From NCBI GenBank assembly GCA_016932035.1, contig JAFGDR010000031.1, forward strand, positions 135,399 to 185,983: a stretch of DNA of 50,585 bases, written 5' to 3'. This document shows positions 45,450 to 50,585 of this stretch, in pieces (position 1 is the first letter of the stretch; every line of letters starts with the position of its first letter). Under the pieces are notes generated by a model, which was not told where the DNA came from, searched no databases, and was given only the letters and a program-made list of their open reading frames with translations. The translations under genes and the position numbers were made by a program. Origin of the DNA: Candidatus Cloacimonadota bacterium. GTDB lineage: Bacteria; Cloacimonadota; Cloacimonadia; JGIOTU-2.

Positions 45450-46951
45450 TATTATCACAGTTTATTTTCGTTCCACTCCTTGCTGCGTTTCTGATTGTTC
45501 TTTTTGCTCGTAGAAAAGAAAATATTGCTGCTGTCTTTACTCTTGCTGCCACTGCGTGGATATTGATTGTTGCCTTTGTTGCGTTCTTCAAGCTTCCTGC
45601 TAACGGAGGTATGATCCTCAATAATACAAGCGGCTGGAAGATACCTTTTACTATTGCTTTGATCCTGGATAATCTTTCTGCATTTATGCTTATCGTTGTG
45701 AATCTTGTTGCATTTCTCTCTGCTTTTTATGCGATCCAGTACATCAATCACTTTAACGGGAAATGGAATTTCTTTGCACTCTTTATGCTCATGGTAACAG
45801 GCATGAATGGTGTGATCCTCAGCGGAGACTTCTTCAATCTCTATGTATTTATGGAAATCTCACTCTACTCTGCATATGCCCTTGTTGCATTTGGAACAGA
45901 GTCTGAGGAATTGGAAGCAGCATTCAAATATGCCACCATGGGCGCGATCACCTCGACAATGATTCTCTTTGGTATCGGCATATTATATAGCTATACCTCT
46001 ACGTTGACCATGGCTGATGTTGGTCTCCACTTAAGAAGTGTAGGGACTCCGAAGCTCATCTTCCTCGTATACGGATTATTTATTGCTGGTTTTGGTTTAA
46101 AGACAGCGCTTGTACCGTTCCATGCATGGCTGCCTGATGCTCATCCATCAGCTCCTGCCCCTATCTCTGCGATGCTTTCCGGCGTGTTGATAAAAACTCT
46201 GGGTGTCTATGCAATCGTACGAATATTTTTCAATGTATTTGGTGCACCAACCGTTGTGCTTCAGATACTGATGTTACTGGGTGTTCTATCAATAGTTATA
46301 GGAGGATTCCTCTCTGTTGTGCAATGGGATTTTAAACGATTGCTTGGATTCAGCAGTATCAGTCAGATTGGTTATGTTATAATTGGTTTTGCATTGGGAA
46401 CTCCTCTTGGAATACTCGGCGGTGTGCTACATTTATTCTATCATGCAATCTTCAAATCCTTGCTCTTTTTGGATAGTGGTTCGGTCGAATATGCAACAGG
46501 TACCCGAGATCTCAGACAGCTTGGTGGGTTGTCAAAAGAGATGAAAGTCACGTCATCAACAACAATGATCGGCACGCTTTCAATCTCAGGAATTCCTCCA
46601 TTTAATGGATTCTTCAGCAAACTGATAATCATCATTGCATGTATCGCAGCAGGTCAGGTCATTATTGGTATTATTGCCGCTTTAGTGAGTATTGTAACTC
46701 TTGCTTATTTCCTAAAAGTGCAGAAGCATGCATTCTATGGCAAGAAGGGTTCTGCAAAGGTTCTGGAAAAAGTTCCTTTTGCTATGAAAACTGCGATGAT
46801 CATCCTCGCTGCCCTGTGCCTTATCAGCTCTGCTGTTATGATCCCTTCGATAAGAAAAAATTATCTCAATCCCATAGTGGATACCGTTATGGGAAAGACT
46901 TCATATATCGACAAAGTCGAGCCCTATCTTGATAATGGGAGTGTCAAATGA
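45446..46951 (+). CDS. mrpD: MrpD/MbhH-like antiporter subunit
   Basis: 501 residues with about 14 helices. The helix-5 Glu is present (NLYVFMEISLYSAYALVAF), and the helix-7 Lys lies in GLKTALVPFHAWLPDAHPSAPAPISA. The HLFYHAIFKSLLFLDSG and ISGIPPFNGFFSKL segments complete the antiporter core. It should perform the ion-translocating step of the module. It overlaps mrpC and mrpE by 4 bases each. Confidence 0.95.
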   Translation: MILSQFIFVPLLAAFLIVLFARRKENIAAVFTLAATAWILIVAFVAFFKLPANGGMILNNTSGWKIPFTIALILDNLSAFMLIVVNLVAFLSAFYAIQYINHFNGKWNFFALFMLMVTGMNGVILSGDFFNLYVFMEISLYSAYALVAFGTESEELEAAFKYATMGAITSTMILFGIGILYSYTSTLTMADVGLHLRSVGTPKLIFLVYGLFIAGFGLKTALVPFHAWLPDAHPSAPAPISAMLSGVLIKTLGVYAIVRIFFNVFGAPTVVLQILMLLGVLSIVIGGFLSVVQWDFKRLLGFSSISQIGYVIIGFALGTPLGILGGVLHLFYHAIFKSLLFLDSGSVEYATGTRDLRQLGGLSKEMKVTSSTTMIGTLSISGIPPFNGFFSKLIIIIACIAAGQVIIGIIAALVSIVTLAYFLKVQKHAFYGKKGSAKVLEKVPFAMKTAMIILAALCLISSAVMIPSIRKNYLNPIVDTVMGKTSYIDKVEPYLDNGSVK

Positions 46952-47451
46952 AGGTAGAAACAAAAAGCAGGATCGTTGTCTTTATTCTTTCGATTTTAGT
47001 TTGGATATTGATAACAATGGTCTTCAGTATTCCATCCCTGGTTGTGGGTATAGTAATGGCATTGCTTACCGCGATATTTGCCGGTGAGATGCTCATCATT
47101 ACTGAACGAAAATTTCGTTTGAAAAGAGTTTGGTATACACTTGAATACCTGGTGAAATTCTTTTGGGAGTTGATCAAGGCAAATTTCCACGTTGCATACA
47201 TTGTTATTCATCCTCTTCTTCCGATTAAGCCAGGTATTGTAAAGGTGAAAACAAAGTTAAAAAGAGACTCTGCACTCACCATGCTTGCCAACTCGATTAC
47301 CTTAACTCCCGGAACACTAACGGTAGATATCGATGTTGATGATCAGGTTCTGTATGTTCATTGGATCGATGTCAAATCTACCGATATAGAGCAGACGACA
47401 AAAGATGTGGGTGGTCGTTTTGAAAAACTACTCGAGGAGATATTTGAATGA
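46948..47451 (+). CDS. mrpE: MrpE/MbhA-like subunit
   Basis: 167 residues with two N-terminal helices and the family segment LANSITLTPGTLTVDID, followed by a soluble domain ending with VGGRFEKLLEEIFE. The family belongs to the Mrp antiporter and Mbh modules. Four-base overlaps on both sides show tight translational coupling. Confidence 0.95.
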   Translation: MKVETKSRIVVFILSILVWILITMVFSIPSLVVGIVMALLTAIFAGEMLIITERKFRLKRVWYTLEYLVKFFWELIKANFHVAYIVIHPLLPIKPGIVKVKTKLKRDSALTMLANSITLTPGTLTVDIDVDDQVLYVHWIDVKSTDIEQTTKDVGGRFEKLLEEIFE

Positions 47452-47789
47452 GAGTTTTTAGATGGTTTATCGGTTTACTTATAATAGGTGCATTCTTTGT
47501 TATAAATTTTGTAGTATTTCCAGAGATTCCCTTTAACTATAAGCTGATCAATGTACTTCTTTTCTGTTCGCTGTTCATACTAATCCGTGTGGTGAAAGGA
47601 CCGTCGGTGGCAGACCGTATCGTAGCGATTGATATTCTGGGTATTTTGATCATTGGAATCTGTGCGATCCTGGCAATTGCCCTTGAGCGTTCATATTTTA
47701 TAGACATCGGTATTGCATGGGGTCTTCAAAGCTTTATTGGAGCCATGGCTCTTGCAAAGTTCTTAGAAGGGAGGTCCCTCGATGCATGA
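47448..47789 (+). CDS. mrpF: MrpF/MbhB-like subunit
   Basis: 113 residues with three helices and the motif VVKGPSVADRIVAIDILG, diagnostic of MrpF. It is longer at the N-terminus than the usual 90 residues. It overlaps mrpE by 4 bases and mrpG by 8 bases. Confidence 0.93.
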   Translation: MRVFRWFIGLLIIGAFFVINFVVFPEIPFNYKLINVLLFCSLFILIRVVKGPSVADRIVAIDILGILIIGICAILAIALERSYFIDIGIAWGLQSFIGAMALAKFLEGRSLDA

Positions 47790-48141
47790 TCTTGCAATCA
47801 ATCAGATAATTGGTTATATTATTATTTGCGGTGGTATTTTGTTCGATCTTTTTGGGGTACTGGGTCTGGTTCGTCTTCCTGATGTGTATAACAGGCTTCA
47901 GGCTGCAACGAAAAGCGTTACCTTCGGCTCTGCTGGAATTCTTATTGGTGTATTGGTATATTCAGGATTTACTGCAATGGGATTTAAAGCGCTTCTCTGT
48001 GCAATCTTTATACTTCTTACATCGCCTGTTTCTGCCCATGCTATTGCCAAAGCAGCTCATAAAGCAGGGATCAAAATGACTGATAAGACAATCATCGACC
48101 TGTATCGTCAGGATAAAGACAAGAATGAGGAACAGAAATGA
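47782..48141 (+). CDS. mrpG: MrpG/MbhC-like subunit
   Basis: 119 residues with three helices; GVLGLVRLPDVYNRLQAATKS and LTSPVSAHAIAKAAHKAG are classic MrpG segments. It completes the Mrp B-G set. It overlaps the following 4Fe-4S gene by ATGA. Confidence 0.94.
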   Translation: MHDLAINQIIGYIIICGGILFDLFGVLGLVRLPDVYNRLQAATKSVTFGSAGILIGVLVYSGFTAMGFKALLCAIFILLTSPVSAHAIAKAAHKAGIKMTDKTIIDLYRQDKDKNEEQK

Positions 48142-48749
48142 TTATTCCAAAACTTCGAGAATTAGGCGAAGCAATCGTCTCACTTTTTTCTAAACCAATC
48201 ACAAGCAAATATCCTTTTACAAAAAAACCCTATGAACCCGTTAAGCAGTTCAAAGGTAATCCAATATATAATGAAGATGAATGCGTTGGATGCGGAGCTT
48301 GCGCCCAGGTATGCCCTGCCGGTGCAATCAAAATGATCGACGAACCTGAAGAAGGCAAACGCATTATGCAGGTGAGTTATACGAATTGTATTCGATGTGG
48401 GCAATGTGAAGAACACTGTATTACTAAAAAGGGAATAAAGCTCTCTAATGAATATATAACAGCTACTTTCAGTCCTGCGTGGGAAGCCGATATGATGAGT
48501 ATTGAGAAGAAACTCATTGTCTGCCCGATCTGTGGAACAAAAATCGCAACTGAAGATCACATGAACTGGCTTATTGAAAAGATGGGTCCAAAAGCGTATG
48601 GAAATCCAAATCTTCTTGCTTTCATTCAACTTCGCTATCAGGATCTTCCGGAAGCGCACATAAAGAAAGATAAAATCAGAAGAGAAGATTATTATAAGTT
48701 AATGTGTCCACGCTGTAGGCACCAGGTTGTTGTCGAAGATGCTTTCTGA
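48138..48749 (+). CDS. NuoI/MbhN-like 4Fe-4S subunit with C-terminal zinc-ribbon-like Cys pairs
   Basis: 203 residues. Two ferredoxin motifs near the N-terminus, CVGCGACAQVCP and CIRCGQCEEHC, correspond to the NuoI/HyfH subunit that delivers electrons to the small subunit. The C-terminal half adds CPICGTKI and CPRCRHQ, two CxxC pairs about 60 residues apart that could bind zinc. The ATG overlaps mrpG. The protease ORF begins inside its last codons. Confidence 0.9.
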   Translation: MIIPKLRELGEAIVSLFSKPITSKYPFTKKPYEPVKQFKGNPIYNEDECVGCGACAQVCPAGAIKMIDEPEEGKRIMQVSYTNCIRCGQCEEHCITKKGIKLSNEYITATFSPAWEADMMSIEKKLIVCPICGTKIATEDHMNWLIEKMGPKAYGNPNLLAFIQLRYQDLPEAHIKKDKIRREDYYKLMCPRCRHQVVVEDAF

Positions 48750-49220
48750 TGAGTTGAAAAATCTATTTTCTTCAATCAAAAATAAAAATACCCTTTGCGT
48801 AGGGCTGGGAAATTATCAACGCGGCGATGATGCTGTGGGACTCTATATTGTCGACAATCTGCAGAAGAAATGTAAAAAAAAAAACTTACATATCTGATCG
48901 CAGAAACAACTCCTGAGAATTATTTGAATATCCTTACATCAACTGGTCTCGATACAATTATCTTTTTCGATGCATGCAGATTCTCCCAAAGAGAAGGTGA
49001 TGTGAAGATATTAGATGAAGAAGAGATCAGTACATTTGCTACATCAACTCATACAAGCTCACATGGATTGATAATATCATATATACATAAATTTTCAAAA
49101 GCAGTGATTTATGTTATCGGAATCTGTATTGTAAAATCTTCACACTCTCAAAATATGTCAGAGAATGTAAAAAAAAGTGCCGATGAACTTATAGGTTTAA
49201 TACAACATGCAGTATGCTGA
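48739..49220 (+). pseudogene. hycI: HycI-type hydrogenase maturation protease, frameshifted at an 11-A run
   Basis: The frame starts at ATG 48739 with LCVGLGNYQRGDDAVGLYIVD, the GxGNxxxGDDxxG motif of hydrogenase endopeptidases. It then ends at TGA 48895 (52 codons). After the A11 run (48874-48884) the family sequence continues in the -1 frame (LTYLIAETTPENYLNI, then FFDACRF and STHTSSHGL, which supply the other metal-binding Asp and His) to TGA 49218. One A fewer would give a single protein of about 160 residues. Assembly error, transcriptional slippage on the poly-A run, or true inactivation are all possible. It would trim the large subunit. Confidence 0.75.
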
Positions 49221-50585
49221 GATAATCCTAACCGGCATTGTTCAGGGCGTTGGATTCCGTCCTTTCGTAAAAAGGACAGCATTGAAGCACAATATTAAAG
49301 GATTTGTTGAAAACAGGGAATTCGGAGTGAAGATCATATCTCAGGCTTCAAAAAATACGATACAAAAATTTCTTGATGACCTATTGAACGCTGCTCCGGA
49401 CGTTTCTACGATACTTACCCATTCGATAACATTTGGTGAAACCGAAGATGTATTTAACACATTTGATATTTCTCCCAGCAAGAAAAAGGGTGAGGTATCA
49501 GCACTTATTCCACCGGATATTGCAACATGCGAGGTTTGCGCGCAGGAGATTCTTGATAAGAATGACAGGCATTATCAGTACCCATTTACTAATTGCACGA
49601 ATTGCGGTCCACGATTTTCGATCATACAAGCCATTCCTTATGATAGAAAAAACACAACCATGAAGAAATTCGTTATGTGTGATCACTGCAACAGGGAGTA
49701 TACAACCGTTACAGATAGACGTTTTCACGCACAGCCCAATGCCTGTCCAAAATGCGGTCCCGAGCTTAGACTGATAGAGATCATCGATGATGAACAAACA
49801 ATCATTGCTCAAAGAGAGCAGGCACTGGATAAAACAATATCGTTATTACAATCGGGCGAAATCGTTGCAATAAAAGGAATTGGAGGTTATCACCTTGTTT
49901 GCACTACTTTACAGCAAGAGACAGTTGATAAGTTGAGAAAGCGCAAGTACAGACCAAATAAACCATTTGCACTCATGGCACGGGATATCGAGACGGTTAA
50001 AGAATACTGTATGGTAAGCGAAGCCGAAGAACGAATGCTGACCGGTCAACAGAAACCGATCGTGTTACTCAAGAAAAAAAATGAACAGCTTGAACATGTT
50101 GCTCCCGGTGTGAAGGATCAGGGTTTTATGCTTCCGTACACACCTCTTCATTATCTTCTTTTTAAGCATTTTCGAATCCTTATCTTTACAAGCGGGAACA
50201 TTTCAGAAGAAGCGCTGGAAAACAAAGACGATAGTGCATATGAGAGACTTTTTCATATAACACCTTATTACCTTTCATACAATAGAGAAATATTCAACAG
50301 GATCGATGACTCGATCGTAACCTTTGCACATGATCAGAATATATTGATACGAAAAGCTCGTGGATTTATACCAAAACCGATCAATATAGAAAAGAGATTC
50401 GGCAAACCGCAGATATTTGCTGCAGGTGCTGATATGAAGGGTTCGTTTGGGCTAACAAAAGAGAATATATTTCTTGGCAGCCAGTACTTAGGTGATCTTG
50501 AATTCTCTTCAAATCATACTTTTTACAAAGAATCTCTTCAATATTTTAAATCGATTTTTGAGATGAATCCACAGGTTGTTGTTGC
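49207..50585 (+). CDS. hypF: Carbamoyltransferase HypF (partial, runs off right edge)
   Basis: Open frame from ATG 49207 to the window edge (459 codons). The acylphosphatase domain begins it (GIVQGVGFRPFVKRTA). Two zinc-finger Cys sets follow (CEVC with CTNCGPRF, then CDHC with CPKCGPE). The YrdC-like domain has KGIGGYHLVC and the Kae1-like part begins near AAGADMKGSFGLT. HypF makes the thiocarbamate used for the cyanide ligands of the NiFe centre. The ATG lies inside the end of hycI, so the genes are coupled. The remainder lies outside the window. Confidence 0.95.
   Translation, partial: MQYAEIILTGIVQGVGFRPFVKRTALKHNIKGFVENREFGVKIISQASKNTIQKFLDDLLNAAPDVSTILTHSITFGETEDVFNTFDISPSKKKGEVSALIPPDIATCEVCAQEILDKNDRHYQYPFTNCTNCGPRFSIIQAIPYDRKNTTMKKFVMCDHCNREYTTVTDRRFHAQPNACPKCGPELRLIEIIDDEQTIIAQREQALDKTISLLQSGEIVAIKGIGGYHLVCTTLQQETVDKLRKRKYRPNKPFALMARDIETVKEYCMVSEAEERMLTGQQKPIVLLKKKNEQLEHVAPGVKDQGFMLPYTPLHYLLFKHFRILIFTSGNISEEALENKDDSAYERLFHITPYYLSYNREIFNRIDDSIVTFAHDQNILIRKARGFIPKPINIEKRFGKPQIFAAGADMKGSFGLTKENIFLGSQYLGDLEFSSNHTFYKESLQYFKSIFEMNPQVVV

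Overview
The window is about 50.6 kb of AT-rich bacterial chromosome with short intergenic gaps. Many products carry N-terminal signal peptides, and there are several predicted outer-membrane beta-barrels, a TolC-type channel and lipoproteins, so the cell has two membranes. No aerobic respiratory genes are seen. Instead there is a group-4 energy-converting [NiFe] hydrogenase with Mrp antiporter subunits, a K+-dependent membrane pyrophosphatase, FeoAB and many 4Fe-4S proteins, which suggests a strict anaerobe or fermenter. An FCB-group lineage such as Cloacimonadota would fit, but that placement is an inference from gene content, not a measurement.

Layout. (1) 1-843, minus strand: ECF sigma factor with a zinc-type anti-sigma factor. 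(2) 1072-2766: acyl-CoA ligase. (3) 2832-9136: an operon with a textbook sigma-54 promoter, encoding secreted and outer-membrane proteins, a sensor kinase, its NtrC-family regulator and two redox proteins (a FixG/NapH-like membrane ferredoxin and an exported polyferredoxin). (4) 9149-9955: HD phosphohydrolase. (5) 10121-16321, minus: TetR - TolC - adaptor - RND pump operon with two candidate operators at its start. (6) 16485-20548: membrane protein with an acidic tail, class II aldolase and two barrel proteins. (7) 20622-27545, minus: GAPDH, ABC-type binding lipoprotein, Fur-FeoA-FeoB, DUF6588-like protein, TyrRS and tRNA-Leu. (8) 27634-34177: PyrE, FtcD, endonuclease IV, saccharopine dehydrogenase-like protein, lipoprotein hydrolase, and a membrane 4Fe-4S protein split by an in-frame stop. 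(9) 34268-36472, minus: HppA. (10) 36821 to the right edge: a hydrogenase operon of at least 17 genes.

The hydrogenase operon is the metabolic centre. Genes resembling HydB and HydG (the NAD(P)H-handling half of soluble sulfhydrogenase) and a CooF-like ferredoxin precede the membrane core (NuoH/B/C/D/I-like, with both NiFe-binding CxxC motifs intact). One NuoL-like subunit and a complete Mrp B-G set follow, then a HycI-like maturation protease and HypF. With the divergent, probably Na+-pumping, pyrophosphatase this suggests coupling of NAD(P)H or ferredoxin oxidation, H2 and an ion gradient.

The points most worth a second look are: the self-regulated sigma-54 envelope/redox operon; the unusual HydBG plus Mrp-Mbh combination with two antiporter modules, the first lacking the usual TM5 glutamate; a frameshift on an 11-A run inside the hydrogenase protease gene; and the in-frame TAA in the 33.0-34.2 kb membrane ferredoxin gene.
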